This document shows positions 51,469 through 60,539 of a stretch of 64,000 nucleotides of DNA, one piece after another. The notes under the pieces were generated by a model that saw only the letters and a list, made by a program, of their open reading frames with translations, did no database searches and was not told the DNA's origin. The DNA lies in the NCBI RefSeq assembly GCF_029504575.1, contig NZ_JAQFII010000001.1, forward strand, positions 5,153,001-5,217,000. The letters are read 5' to 3'. Source of the DNA: Streptomyces sp. SPB162. GTDB lineage: Bacteria; Actinomycetota; Actinomycetes; Streptomycetales; Streptomycetaceae. The position numbers and the translations under genes were made by a program. Within the stretch, counting starts at the first letter, position 1. Each line of letters begins with the position of its first letter.

Positions 51469-52251
51469 TCAGTCGGTCGGGCGGCTGAGCCTGGCGACGA
51501 ACTTGTACCGGTCGCCGCGGTAGACGGAACGCACCCATTCGACCGGTTCGCCCGTGGTGTCGATGGAGTGCCGGGACAGCATCAGCATCGGCAGGCCGAC
51601 GTCCGTGCCCAGCAGGCCCGCCTCACGGGGGGTGGCCAGTGAGGTCTCGATGGTCTCCTCGGCCTCGGCCAGCCGCACGTCGTAGACCTCCGCCAGCGCC
51701 GTGTACAGCGAGGTGTACTTGGCGAGGCTCCGGCGCAGCGCGGGGAAGCGCTTCGCCGACAGATGGGTGATCTCGATCGCCATCGGTTCGCTGTTGGCGA
51801 GGCGCAGCCGCTCGATGCGCAGGACCCGGCCGCCGGTCTTCATGTCGAGGAGGCCGGCGAGCCGGTCGTCCGCGGTGATGTAGCCGATGTCCAGGAGCTG
51901 CGACGTGGGCTCCAGGCCCTGGGCGCGCATGTCCTCCGTGTATGAGGTGAGCTGCAGTGCCTGGGAGACCTTCGGCTTGGCGACGAAGGTGCCCTTGCCC
52001 TGGATGCGTTCGAGCCGCCCCTCGACGACCAGTTCCTGCAGGGCCTGCCGCACGGTGGTGCGGGAGGTGTCGAACTCCGCCGCGAGCGTGCGCTCGGGCG
52101 GGACCGGTGTGCCGGGCGGCATCGTCTGCGTGATGTCCAGCAGATGCCGCTTGAGGCGGTAGTACTTGGGCACACGCGCGGTGCGCCCGGCGGCGCCCGC
52201 GGTCTCCGGCACGTCCGATGCCGGCGTGCCGCCGCCCCCGTCGCTGTCCAT
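51469..52251 (-). CDS. dasR: GntR/HutC-family regulator DasR
   Basis: 260 residues from ATG 52251; GTG 52287 with GGAGGA is an equally good alternative. HutC-type: winged helix (PPERTLAAEFDTSRTTVRQA) and UTRA effector domain (LLDIGYITADDRLAGLLD onward). Sequence is nearly identical to S. coelicolor DasR over the DNA-binding half as I remember it. DasR is the GlcN-6-P/GlcNAc-6-P responsive global regulator of amino-sugar use, development and antibiotic production. Divergent from dasABC. Confidence 0.95.
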   Translation of the reverse strand: MDSDGGGGTPASDVPETAGAAGRTARVPKYYRLKRHLLDITQTMPPGTPVPPERTLAAEFDTSRTTVRQALQELVVEGRLERIQGKGTFVAKPKVSQALQLTSYTEDMRAQGLEPTSQLLDIGYITADDRLAGLLDMKTGGRVLRIERLRLANSEPMAIEITHLSAKRFPALRRSLAKYTSLYTALAEVYDVRLAEAEETIETSLATPREAGLLGTDVGLPMLMLSRHSIDTTGEPVEWVRSVYRGDRYKFVARLSRPTD

Positions 52252-52424
52252 GACGTCTACTCCCGACTGCTGTCGTGCTGCCGTCACCGGCTCCTCCGTC
52301 TATCGCGGCTCACATGGTGGCACGGGCTGCTGTGGTGCAGGGAGGCGATGGCAGGTGACGTCCCCCTCAGGTGTCGGTCCGATAACAGACCTGACAGCGC
52401 TTCTTATACACCCTTGACACCCCT

Positions 52425-52464
52425 AAAGGTCTAGGCCAAGCTGCGCTCACTGGTCTAAACCATT
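52425..52464. promoter_or_regulatory. Two DasR-binding sites (dre) between dasR and dasA
   Basis: ACTGGTCTAAACCATT (52449-52464) matches the dre consensus ASTGGTCTAGACCAST at all but two positions. AAAGGTCTAGGCCAAG (52425-52440) is a second, weaker match 24 bp upstream. They lie 107-146 bp upstream of the dasA ATG; a TTGACA at 52414 may be the dasA -35. Confidence 0.85.
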
Positions 52465-52570
52465 AAAGACCAATCCCAGACCCACAAGCAGGACGCGGCA
52501 ATTGTCGCGTCTCGCGGCAGCCGACTTTCGGGCCGTGGGGGGTGGTTTCGGGCATCCTGAGGAGGGTGGC

Positions 52571-53866
52571 ATGAAGCGCAAGCTCATCGCGGCAATCGGT
52601 GTCGCGACCATGATCGCTGGCGTCGCGGCCTGTGGCAGCGACAAGAAGGACGACGCGTCCGCGAAGCCCGCGGACCGCAAGGACACCGTGACCGTCTGGC
52701 TCATGAGTGACGCCCAGAGCACCTGGCCGGAGCTGGTCAAGAGCGTCAACGACGAGTTCAAGGCGAAGTACCCGAACGTCACCGTGAAGGTGCAGTACCA
52801 GCAGTGGAGCGACAAGGTCCAGAAGCTGGACGCCGCGCTCTCCGGCTCCAGCGCCCCGGACGTCGTCGAACTCGGCAACACCGAGACCATGACCTACATC
52901 CTCAACGGTGCCCTCGCCGAGGTCGACAAGACCAAGTTCGAGAACTCGGCCACGTGGATCAAGGGTCTCGAGGACACCTGCTCGTACCAGGGCAAGCTCT
53001 ACTGCGTGCCCTACTACGCGGGTGCCCGCGTGGCGATCTACAACACCGACGTCTTCAAGAGCGCCACCGGTTCGGCCGACCTGCCGAAGACCGAGGCCGA
53101 CCTGACGGCGGCCCTGGACAAGATCCAGGCGGCCAAGGGCGGGGACAAGGCGTACTCGCCGCTGTACCTGCCGGGCGAGTACTGGTACGCGGCCATGTCC
53201 TACGTCAAGGCGTACGGCGGCCAGATCGCCAAGTACGACGGCGGCAAGTGGACCGGCACCCTGTCCTCCCCGGAGGCCCAGGAAGGCCTGAAGCACTTCA
53301 TCGAGCTGGTCACCAAGTACAACCACGGTGACAAGACCAAGGACGAGGCCGACCACGCCGCGGTCATGGCCCAGGAGAAGACCGCGCTGATCTACGGCAA
53401 CGGCTGGGAGTCCGGCAGCGTCGTCGACGTCAAGGCGCCCGGTAACCCGAAGCTGAAGGACGTCATCAAGACGGCCGGTATGCCCGGCCCGAACGGCAAG
53501 GCGCTGCCGTCGTTCATCGGTGGCTCGGACCTCGCCGTCGTCGGCAAGTCCAAGGCCCAGGACCTCGCCAAGGAGTGGATCGCCGCCTTCACGAGCGAGA
53601 AGTCCGAAGCCGTGCTGGCGAGCAAGAAGATCCTCCCGAACAACACCAAGCAGCTCGAGCCGCTGAAGACCGACCCGGCCACCGCGCCGATCGCCAACGC
53701 GGTGCCCGACGCCTGGTTCACCCCGATCGCTCCGGGCTGGGCCACCATCGAGAAGCAGAACATCCTGAAGAACATGCTGCTCGACATCATCAAGGGCAAG
53801 TCCATCGCGGACGCCACCAAGGCGGCCGACGAGAAGATCAACTCGCTGATCAACAACGCCTCCTGA
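52571..53866 (+). CDS. dasA: Chitobiose-binding lipoprotein DasA
   Basis: 431 residues. Extracellular solute-binding protein (SBP family 1) of the N,N'-diacetylchitobiose ABC importer. Lipoprotein signal KRKLIAAIGVATMIAGVAAC with lipobox VAAC. The mature part is typical (TVTVWLMSDAQSTWPELVKS). ATG 52571 follows GGAGGGTGG. The locus has no ATPase gene; in Streptomyces the shared MsiK serves this role. Controlled by the dre sites upstream. Confidence 0.94.
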   Translation: MKRKLIAAIGVATMIAGVAACGSDKKDDASAKPADRKDTVTVWLMSDAQSTWPELVKSVNDEFKAKYPNVTVKVQYQQWSDKVQKLDAALSGSSAPDVVELGNTETMTYILNGALAEVDKTKFENSATWIKGLEDTCSYQGKLYCVPYYAGARVAIYNTDVFKSATGSADLPKTEADLTAALDKIQAAKGGDKAYSPLYLPGEYWYAAMSYVKAYGGQIAKYDGGKWTGTLSSPEAQEGLKHFIELVTKYNHGDKTKDEADHAAVMAQEKTALIYGNGWESGSVVDVKAPGNPKLKDVIKTAGMPGPNGKALPSFIGGSDLAVVGKSKAQDLAKEWIAAFTSEKSEAVLASKKILPNNTKQLEPLKTDPATAPIANAVPDAWFTPIAPGWATIEKQNILKNMLLDIIKGKSIADATKAADEKINSLINNAS

Positions 53867-53873
53867 TCCCAGG

Positions 53874-53891
53874 CCCCGCCCGCGGGCGGGG
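53874..53891 (+). promoter_or_regulatory. Intercistronic stem-loop between dasA and dasB
   Basis: CCCCGCCCGCGGGCGGGG is a perfect palindrome 8 bp after the dasA stop. Stable hairpins after binding-protein genes commonly protect the upstream mRNA or partly terminate, giving excess binding protein over permease. Confidence 0.6.
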
Positions 53892-53975
53892 AAGAACGGC
53901 CTGAGGAGCGGACGGTCCACGGTGTGGGCCGTCCGCCTCCACACCCGGCATGGACGACGAAGAAAGGTCAGCGAG

Positions 53976-54983
53976 ATGAGTGCCGCCGACACGCATGCCA
54001 CCGAGCCGCTGGAGCGAGGTCTCGCGAAGAGCCCGCCACCGGCTCAGGACCTGCCCGCATCCGGGCGGGGGGCCCGCCGCCGGTCGGCCACCCGGCAGAA
54101 CAGAACCCTGCCGTACCTGCTGATCACCCCGGCCCTGCTGGTCATGGCGGGCGTGCTCGGCTGGCCGCTGATCGACACCGTGGTGCTGTCCTTCCAGGAC
54201 ATGCGCCGCAACAACCTCTGGGGCGGTACGACGCCCCCGTGGGTCGGTCTCGACCAGTACACGGAGATCCTCGGGGACTCCGAGTTCTGGCACGTGTTCA
54301 TCCGCACGGCCGTCTTCGTCGTCGTCTGCGTCTTCTTCACCATGCTGCTCGGGCTTCTCATCGCGATGCTGCTGCAGCGGGTGTCGCCCTGGCTCCGGGT
54401 GATGATCACCAGCGCGATGGTCGCCGTCTGGGCGATGCCGCTGCTGGTCTCGACCTCGGTCTTCAAGTTCATGTTCGACTCGGACTACGGGCTGGTCAAC
54501 GAGCTGCTCAGCAAGCTCCCCGGAGTCGACTACGCCGGGCACAACTGGTTCCTCAACCCCACCTCGGGACTGGCGATCATCGCCGCCCTGGTGGTCTGGG
54601 CGGCCATCCCGTTCATCGCCATCAGCCTGCACTCGGCGCTCACCCAGGTGCCCAAGGAGCTGGAGGAGGCGGCCAGGATCGACGGCGCCACGGGCTTCGG
54701 CATCTTCCGGTTCGTCACCTTCCCGGTGATCAAGCCGGTCTTCGTCATGACCACGACGCTCTCGATCATCTGGGACTTCGGCGTGCTCGGCCAGGTGCTG
54801 CTGATGCGCAACAACCACCCGGAGCCCGACTACCAACTGCTCGGCCTCTACTCCTTCACCCAGGCGTTCACCAGCAACTCCTTCAGCAGGGGTGCCGCGA
54901 TCTCCATCATCACCGTGGTGATGCTGTCCGGCGTCTCCGTCTACTACCTGCGCCAGCTGATGAAGATCGGAGAGGTCGAGTGA
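53976..54983 (+). CDS. dasB: Chitobiose ABC transporter permease DasB
   Basis: 335 residues with six membrane helices and the EAA loop ELEEAARIDGATGFGIFRFV in its cytosolic loop. MalF-type permease. Basic N-terminus (RGARRRSATRQNR). ATG 53976 was chosen on GAAAGG upstream. Overlaps dasC by 4 bp. Confidence 0.94.
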   Translation: MSAADTHATEPLERGLAKSPPPAQDLPASGRGARRRSATRQNRTLPYLLITPALLVMAGVLGWPLIDTVVLSFQDMRRNNLWGGTTPPWVGLDQYTEILGDSEFWHVFIRTAVFVVVCVFFTMLLGLLIAMLLQRVSPWLRVMITSAMVAVWAMPLLVSTSVFKFMFDSDYGLVNELLSKLPGVDYAGHNWFLNPTSGLAIIAALVVWAAIPFIAISLHSALTQVPKELEEAARIDGATGFGIFRFVTFPVIKPVFVMTTTLSIIWDFGVLGQVLLMRNNHPEPDYQLLGLYSFTQAFTSNSFSRGAAISIITVVMLSGVSVYYLRQLMKIGEVE

Positions 54984-55834
54984 CTACCGCCGTCAAGGTC
55001 ACCTACAAGAGCAAGAAGAAGAACCGCGCCGGCTGGAACGTCCTCGGCCTGCTCGTCTTCGTGGTCATGGGCTTCCCGGTCTACTGGATGGTCATCACCG
55101 CGCTGCGGCCCAGTACCGAGATCCTCAGCTACCACCAGAAGCTCTGGCCGAGCTCGATCACGTTCGACCAGTTCCACCGGGCGATGGACATGCCCAACTT
55201 CTGGGACAACGTGAAGAGCAGCGTCATCATCTCGGTGTTCGCCGTCGTGATCGCCATCGGCGTCGGGCTGCTCGCCGCCTACGCGCTGGGCCGCTTCCAC
55301 TTCTGGGGCCGCCGCGGGCTGATGATCACGCTGCTGCTGATCCAGATGATCCCCGGCACATCGATGCTGATCCCGATCTACATCCAGCTCAACGACATGG
55401 GCGGGCTGAACCAGTACTGGGGCGTCATCGTCGTGTACGCGGCGACGACGCTGCCCTTCTCGGTCTGGATGCTGCGCGGATTCATCGTCAACATCCCCAA
55501 GGAGCTGGAGGAGTCGGCCATGGTCGACGGCTGCAGCCAGATGGCGGCCTTCCGCCGGGTGGTCTTCCCGCTGCTGGCCCCCGGTCTGGTCGCCGCCTCC
55601 ATCTACGCCCTCATGACCGCGTGGAACGAATATCTTTTCGCCTATGTCCTCCTGCAGGACAACGACAAGTACACACTCAGCATTTGGCTGCTGAACTTCA
55701 CCGGCCAGCGCGGCACCGACTTCGGCGCGCTGATGGCGGGCTCCATCCTGGTGGCCCTGCCCGTGGTGATCTTCTTCGTCATGGTCCAGCGCAAGGTCGC
55801 TTCCGGTCTGACCGCCGGGGCGGTGAAGGGATGA
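54980..55834 (+). CDS. dasC: Chitobiose ABC transporter permease DasC
   Basis: 284 residues from GTG, overlapping the dasB stop. MalG-type permease with six membrane helices and EAA loop ELEESAMVDGCSQMAAFRRV. Works with DasB as the importer channel, energised by a separately encoded ATPase. Its TGA overlaps the next gene's ATG. Confidence 0.94.
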   Translation: MTTAVKVTYKSKKKNRAGWNVLGLLVFVVMGFPVYWMVITALRPSTEILSYHQKLWPSSITFDQFHRAMDMPNFWDNVKSSVIISVFAVVIAIGVGLLAAYALGRFHFWGRRGLMITLLLIQMIPGTSMLIPIYIQLNDMGGLNQYWGVIVVYAATTLPFSVWMLRGFIVNIPKELEESAMVDGCSQMAAFRRVVFPLLAPGLVAASIYALMTAWNEYLFAYVLLQDNDKYTLSIWLLNFTGQRGTDFGALMAGSILVALPVVIFFVMVQRKVASGLTAGAVKG

Positions 55835-57375
55835 CCGTCATTTCTACCGACTCAGCCCCCGACACTCTGACGCGGGACGCGCTCGCCGTCCTGCAGCCGG
55901 GGTTCGTCGGGACCACCGCGCCCGAGTGGCTGCTGCTGCGACTCGCCGAGGGGCTCGGCTCCGTGGCGCTGTTCGCCCGGAACATCGAGTCCCCCGAGCA
56001 GCTGTCCGCGCTCACCGCGCAGTTGCGCGCGGTACGGGCGGACGTGCTGGTCGCGGCCGACGAGGAGAGCGGTGACGTCACCCGCCTCGAAGCGCGCACC
56101 GGATCGTCCTTCCCCGGCAACCTCGCGCTCGGCGCGGTCGACGACGCGGACCTGACGCAGGAGGTGGCGGCGGAGCTCGGCCGCCGGCTCGGCAGCTGCG
56201 GGGTCAACTTCAACTGGGCGCCGGTCGCCGACGTCAACTCCGACCCCGGGAACCCGGTGATCGGGGTGCGGTCCTTCGGCTCCGACCCGCACCTGGTGGC
56301 GCGCAACACCGCCGCGTGGATCACCGGTCTGCAGTCCGCCGGGGTGGCGGCCTGCACCAAGCACTTCCCCGGCCACGGCGACACGGCCGTCGACTCGCAC
56401 CACGCGATGCCCAACATCGAGGTGGGCCTGGAGATCCTGCACGACCGTGAACTGGTGCCCTTCCGGGCCGCCGTCGCCGCCGGGACCAAGGCCGTGATGA
56501 GCGCCCACATCCTGGTGCCGGCCCTCGACCCCGACCGGCCCGCCACGCTCAGCCCCAGCGCGCTCAACGGGCTGCTGCGCGCGCCCGTGGCGGAGGGCGG
56601 TCTCGGGTACGACGGCCTCGTCGTCACCGACGGCATCGAGATGCAGGCCATCGCGGCGACCTACGGCATCGAGCGCGGCACCGTCATGGCGCTGCTGGCC
56701 GGCGCCGACGCCATCTGTGTCGGCGGCGGTCTCGCCGACGAGGAGACCGTGCTGCGGCTGCGCGACGCCATCGTGCGTGCGGTGCGCGACGGCGATCTGC
56801 CCGAGGAGCGGCTCGCCGACGCCGCCGCCCGGGTGCGCTCGCTCGCGGCATGGACGGCCGAGCGGTCGGGTGCGGCGGAGGGGACCGCACCCGACCCCGA
56901 GGTCGGCCTCATCGCGGCCCGCCGGGCCGTGCGCGTGACCCGGACGGAGGAGTACGTACCGATCGCGACCGCGCCGTACGTGGCCGCCTTCACCCCGGTC
57001 GCGAACATCGCGGTCGGCACCGAGACGCCCTGGGGCGTGGCGGCGGAGCTGGAGCGGCTGCTGCCCGGCACCGTGACCGGTACCTTCCGCGCGGCGGACA
57101 CCGAGGTCGGCGGGGTGGAGGGCCTGTGCGCGAAAGTGCTGCAGTCCGCGTCCGACCGTAGGATCGTCGCAGTGGTCCGTGACGTTCACCGCCACCCGTG
57201 GATGGCCGACGCGCTGGCCGCCCTGCTCGCCTCGCGACCGGACACGGTCGTGGTGGAGATGGGGGTGCCCCAGGCGCCGCCGTCCGGGGCGCTGCACATC
57301 GCGACCCACGGCGCGGCCCGCGTGTGCGGGCAGGCAGCCGCGGAGGTCATCGCCGGCAAGGAAGCCGGGGTCTGA
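55831..57375 (+). CDS. GH3 beta-N-acetylhexosaminidase
   Basis: 514 residues. NagZ-type glycoside hydrolase family 3: the catalytic His/Asp loop KHFPGHGDTAVDSHHAMPNI and the nucleophile Asp in LVVTDGIEMQAI are present. A second alpha/beta domain follows residue 340. No signal peptide, so it acts in the cytosol. Cotranscribed with dasABC (ATGA overlap), it would split imported chitobiose to GlcNAc. An activity on muropeptides, as for NagZ, is also possible. Confidence 0.88.
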   Translation: MTVISTDSAPDTLTRDALAVLQPGFVGTTAPEWLLLRLAEGLGSVALFARNIESPEQLSALTAQLRAVRADVLVAADEESGDVTRLEARTGSSFPGNLALGAVDDADLTQEVAAELGRRLGSCGVNFNWAPVADVNSDPGNPVIGVRSFGSDPHLVARNTAAWITGLQSAGVAACTKHFPGHGDTAVDSHHAMPNIEVGLEILHDRELVPFRAAVAAGTKAVMSAHILVPALDPDRPATLSPSALNGLLRAPVAEGGLGYDGLVVTDGIEMQAIAATYGIERGTVMALLAGADAICVGGGLADEETVLRLRDAIVRAVRDGDLPEERLADAAARVRSLAAWTAERSGAAEGTAPDPEVGLIAARRAVRVTRTEEYVPIATAPYVAAFTPVANIAVGTETPWGVAAELERLLPGTVTGTFRAADTEVGGVEGLCAKVLQSASDRRIVAVVRDVHRHPWMADALAALLASRPDTVVVEMGVPQAPPSGALHIATHGAARVCGQAAAEVIAGKEAGV

Positions 57376-57416
57376 CCGGCGCGGACCAGATTCGCGACAG
57401 CCTGGAGGCCCCCCGC

Positions 57417-58487
57417 ATGTCCGTCCCGACGCCGGCCCGGCAGCTACCGATACCGGGCCGGATCATGGCCGGCGAGATGGCCGAGCAGCCCGCCGTGCTG
57501 CGACGCATCCTGGAGCGGGGGGCGCGCCGGATTCGCTCGGTCGCCGCGGAGGTCGCGGCGCGGAACCCGCGTTTCGTGCTGCTCACCGCCCGCGGTACGT
57601 CCGACAACGCGGCGCTGTACGCGAAGTACCTGATCGAGGTGCTGCTCGGCAAGCCCGCGGGGCTGACCTCCATGTCCACCACCACCGCGTACGGCGCGAA
57701 GCCGGACCTCACGGACTGCCTGGTGATCACCGTCAGCCAGTCCGGCGGCTCGCCCGACCTGGTGGCCTCCACCCGGGCGGCCCGCGAGGCCGGCGCCATC
57801 ACCGTCGCGGTGACGAACAACGCGGACTCCCCGCTCGCCGAGGTCTCCGAGTTCCACATCGACGTGCTGGCGGGCCCGGAGAAGGCGCTCCCGGCGACCA
57901 AGACGTACACCGCGGAGCTGCTGGCCCTCTACCTGTTCGTCGAAGGGCTGCGGGGCGGCGACGGGAAGTCCGCCGACGTACTTCCGGACCTGGCCCAGGG
58001 GATCCTGGCGCGCGGGGCCGAGGTCAAGGCGCTGGCCGGCCGCTACCGCTTCGCGGAGCGCATGGTCATCACCTCCCGCGGGTACGGCTACCCGACCGCC
58101 AGGGAAGCCGCGCTGAAGCTGATGGAGACCAGCTACATCCCGGCCCTCGCGTACTCCGGCGCGGACCTGCTGCACGGCCCGCTGGCCATGGTCGACAACA
58201 TCTCACCGGTGATCGCCATCGTCACCGAGGGCAAGGGCGGAGAGGCCCTCCAGCCGGTCCTGGACCGGCTGCGCGGCCGGGGCGCGGACCTGGTGGTTAT
58301 CGGCCCCCAGGCGCAGGTGGACGCCGCCTCCGCGGGCTTCGCCCTGCCGACGAAGGGCGTCGCCGAGGAGGTGCAGCCGATCCTGGAGATCCTGCCGCTG
58401 CAGATGCTGGCCTATGAGGTGACCATCGCCCGCGGCCAGGACCCGGACGCCCCGCGCGCCCTCGCCAAGGTGACCGAGACGCACTGA
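57417..58487 (+). CDS. SIS-domain sugar-phosphate isomerase/deaminase
   Basis: 356 residues, two SIS domains as in the isomerase half of GlmS (TARGTSDNAALYAKYLIEVL; VSQSGGSPDLVASTRAAREA; SRGYGYPTAREAALKLMETS), but no glutaminase domain. Such proteins are AgaS/GlmS-like glucosamine-6-phosphate deaminases or isomerases. Position after the hexosaminidase suggests that it feeds GlcN-6-P to fructose-6-P. GGAGG lies 9 nt before ATG 57417; it is 42 bp after the GH3 gene. Confidence 0.87.
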   Translation: MSVPTPARQLPIPGRIMAGEMAEQPAVLRRILERGARRIRSVAAEVAARNPRFVLLTARGTSDNAALYAKYLIEVLLGKPAGLTSMSTTTAYGAKPDLTDCLVITVSQSGGSPDLVASTRAAREAGAITVAVTNNADSPLAEVSEFHIDVLAGPEKALPATKTYTAELLALYLFVEGLRGGDGKSADVLPDLAQGILARGAEVKALAGRYRFAERMVITSRGYGYPTAREAALKLMETSYIPALAYSGADLLHGPLAMVDNISPVIAIVTEGKGGEALQPVLDRLRGRGADLVVIGPQAQVDAASAGFALPTKGVAEEVQPILEILPLQMLAYEVTIARGQDPDAPRALAKVTETH

Positions 58488-58510
58488 CCGCCCGGGTCCG
58501 ACCGAACGGA

Positions 58511-58536
58511 AAAGGCCGTGCCGCGACGGGGCCTTT
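58511..58536 (+). terminator. Probable terminator of the das operon
   Basis: AAAGGCC and GGCCTTT arms with a GC-rich loop, 23 bp after the SIS-gene stop. Confidence 0.5.
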
Positions 58537-58562
58537 CGCGTACGGGGAGGGGGAACAGCGCC

Positions 58563-58768
58563 GGAAAACGCCACGGGCCGCGGCGCCGGGAAGGGACCCT
58601 CAGCCCTTCCAGCACCGCAGCCCGGAGCTGCTGTCGGCACCGTGGCCTGCGGGGTGTGCGGTTCCCCGTGGCCCGTCAGGAGCCGACCGGTGAGGCCGCG
58701 GCGTAGTCAGGGCAGAGAACGCCCGGCCTCGATCCACCCTCCTGTGCGGGGAGGATGGAGGTCTGTTC
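58563..58768 (-). ncRNA. Candidate small RNA in the scr5239 position
   Basis: The 386-bp gap between the SIS gene and the kinase has no convincing gene. On the minus strand TGGACA (58804-58799) and CACAAT (58780-58775) form a promoter with 18-bp spacing, overlapped by a dre-like site. Transcription would run to a hairpin CGCCGCGGCCCGTGGCG followed by TTTTCC (58585-58563). A conserved, DasR-dependent small RNA (scr5239) is known in the equivalent gap of S. coelicolor. The exact ends and strand here are inference. Confidence 0.5.
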
Positions 58769-58776
58769 GGTCCCAT

Positions 58777-58792
58777 TGTGGACTAGACCATT
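58777..58792. promoter_or_regulatory. DasR-binding-site-like sequence upstream of the kinase and small RNA
   Basis: TGTGGACTAGACCATT matches the dre consensus at 13 of 16 positions, including the CTAGACCA core, and overlaps the -10 and spacer of the minus-strand promoter. Confidence 0.65.
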
Positions 58793-58873
58793 CTCCCTTG
58801 TCCATGCCATCGCGGGCATCAGTGGAAAAAGGCCGGGCGCGGATGGCGCGAAACGGCCTGTACGCTCGCAGAC

Positions 58874-60331
58874 GTGCCCTCCATGAACGACCTCGTACGC
58901 CAGCACACCGGCCTCGACGACTCCGATCTCGAATGGCTCCACCTGCTGGTCTCCGAGTGGCAGCTGCTCTCCGACCTGTCCTTCGCCGACCTCGTCCTGT
59001 GGGTGCCCACCCTGGACGGCACACGCTACGTCTCGGTCGCCCAGATGCGGCCGAACACCGGGCCGACCTCGTACCAGGACGACATGGTCGGCCATCTGGT
59101 GCCGCGCGGCCGCCGCCCCATGCTGGACGCGGCGCTCGACGAGGGCCGGATCGTCCGCGAGGGCGACCCCGAATGGCGTGACGAGGTCCCGGTGCGGGTC
59201 GAGTCCATCCCGGTCCGCCGCGAGGGGCGGGTGCTGGGCGTCATCGCCCGCAACACCAACCTGTTGACCGTCCGCACCCCCAGCCGCCTCGAACTGACCT
59301 ATCTGCAGAGCGCCTCGGACCTGGCGCAGATGATCGCCGCCGGATCCTTCCCGTTCCCCGCCGAGCAGGTCGACATGGACGCGGCGCCGCGGGCCGGCGA
59401 CGGCCTGATCCGGCTCGACGCGGACGGTGTCGTGCAGTACGCCAGCCCCAACGCGCTCTCCGCGTACCACCGCCTGGGCCTCGCCGCCGACCTGGTCGGC
59501 CTGCACCTCGGCAAGGCCACCGCCGAACTGGCCCCCGCCCGCGGCCCGGTGGACGAGGCGATGGTCAAACTCGCCAGCGGCTGGGCGCCCCGTGAGGCCG
59601 AGGTCGAGGGCGGCGACGGCGTCATCCAGCTGCGTACCATCCCGCTGCGGCCCAAGGGCACCCACATCGGCTCCCTGGTGCTGCTGCGTGACGTCACCGA
59701 GCTGCGGCGCCGTGAGCGCGAGTTGATGACCAAGGACGCCACCATCCGGGAGATCCACCACCGGGTGAAGAACAACCTGCAGACCGTCGCCGCCCTGCTG
59801 CGGCTGCAGGCCCGCCGGATGGACTCCGACAAGGCGCGCGAGGCGCTCGAGGAGGCCGTCCGCCGGGTCGGCTCGATCGCGATCGTGCACGAGACGCTCT
59901 CGCAGAACCTGGACGAGCGCGTCGAGTTCGACGACATCGCCGACCGGGTGCTGTCGATGGTCGCCGAGATCTCACCCGGCCGGGTCACGGCCCGCCGCAC
60001 CGGCCGCTTCGGCATCCTGACCGCCGAGGTCGCCACCCCGCTGGCGATGGTCCTCACCGAACTGCTGCAGAACGCGTTGGAGCACGGCTTCGGCCCGGGG
60101 GAGAGCGGCACGGTCGAGGTGGGGGCGACGGTCGGCCCCGACAAGCTGATCATCACCGTCCAGGACGACGGCCGCGGCCTGCCGGAGGGCTTCGACCCGC
60201 AGCGGGCCGGAAACCTGGGGCTGCAGATCGTCCGCACCCTGGTGGTCGGCGAACTGTCCGGCACGTTCGACATGGTCCCGGCGCCGGAGGGCGGCACCAG
60301 GGTCGTACTGGAACTCCCCGCCGAGGCCTAG
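58874..60331 (+). CDS. PdtaS-like sensor histidine kinase
   Basis: 485 residues from GTG; ATG 58883 is an alternative. N-terminal GAF-like region (FADLVLWVPTLDGTRYVSVA), a PAS domain (about 175-285; LIRLDADGVVQYASPNALSA), then HisKA_2 H-box REIHHRVKNNLQTVAALLRL and HATPase motifs ELLQNALEHGF and DDGRGLPEGF. This is the architecture of mycobacterial PdtaS, which signals to an ANTAR RNA-binding antiterminator; no such regulator gene is adjacent. No membrane helices, so it is cytosolic. The stop TAG lies inside a perfect inverted repeat. Confidence 0.9.
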   Translation: MPSMNDLVRQHTGLDDSDLEWLHLLVSEWQLLSDLSFADLVLWVPTLDGTRYVSVAQMRPNTGPTSYQDDMVGHLVPRGRRPMLDAALDEGRIVREGDPEWRDEVPVRVESIPVRREGRVLGVIARNTNLLTVRTPSRLELTYLQSASDLAQMIAAGSFPFPAEQVDMDAAPRAGDGLIRLDADGVVQYASPNALSAYHRLGLAADLVGLHLGKATAELAPARGPVDEAMVKLASGWAPREAEVEGGDGVIQLRTIPLRPKGTHIGSLVLLRDVTELRRRERELMTKDATIREIHHRVKNNLQTVAALLRLQARRMDSDKAREALEEAVRRVGSIAIVHETLSQNLDERVEFDDIADRVLSMVAEISPGRVTARRTGRFGILTAEVATPLAMVLTELLQNALEHGFGPGESGTVEVGATVGPDKLIITVQDDGRGLPEGFDPQRAGNLGLQIVRTLVVGELSGTFDMVPAPEGGTRVVLELPAEA

Positions 60332-60382
60332 GCCGTGTCTGACACATCCCGCCTGGCCCGGTATGTGTCAGACACGGCCTAG
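60328..60382. repeat. Perfect 20-bp inverted repeat overlapping the kinase stop codon
   Basis: CTAGGCCGTGTCTGACACAT and its exact complement flank a 15-nt loop. The left CTAG contains the TAG stop of the kinase, and the right arm also ends in CTAG. It could work as a terminator, or be a tiny palindromic mobile-element relic with CTAG target copies. It lacks a U-tract. Confidence 0.75.
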
Positions 60383-60436
60383 CGTTTGGGGTGCGGCCGC
60401 CTGCCCGGCCGCCTGCCCGGTCCTCGGGGCGAACAG

Positions 60437-60473
60437 CAGTAAGCCCCGACCGCCAGGCGGTCGGGGCTTACTG
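60437..60473. terminator. Bidirectional terminator between kinase and wblE
   Basis: An 18-bp perfect stem (CAGTAAGCCCCGACCGCC with its complement) lies 66 bp beyond the wblE stop and serves the two convergent genes. Confidence 0.8.
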
Positions 60474-60539
60474 GATGCTGTGTGCTGCGCGTACGAATTC
60501 GGGTGCTGCGCGCTGCGGCTCGGGGGTAAGGCGCGGGCG

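Noticed and set aside
51405..51471. Imperfect 11-12-bp CCCGGG-rich repeats ending at the dasR stop codon, possibly a sixth stop-codon array.
   Set aside because: The units vary at most positions and only the true stop is present, so ordinary GC-rich low complexity explains it.
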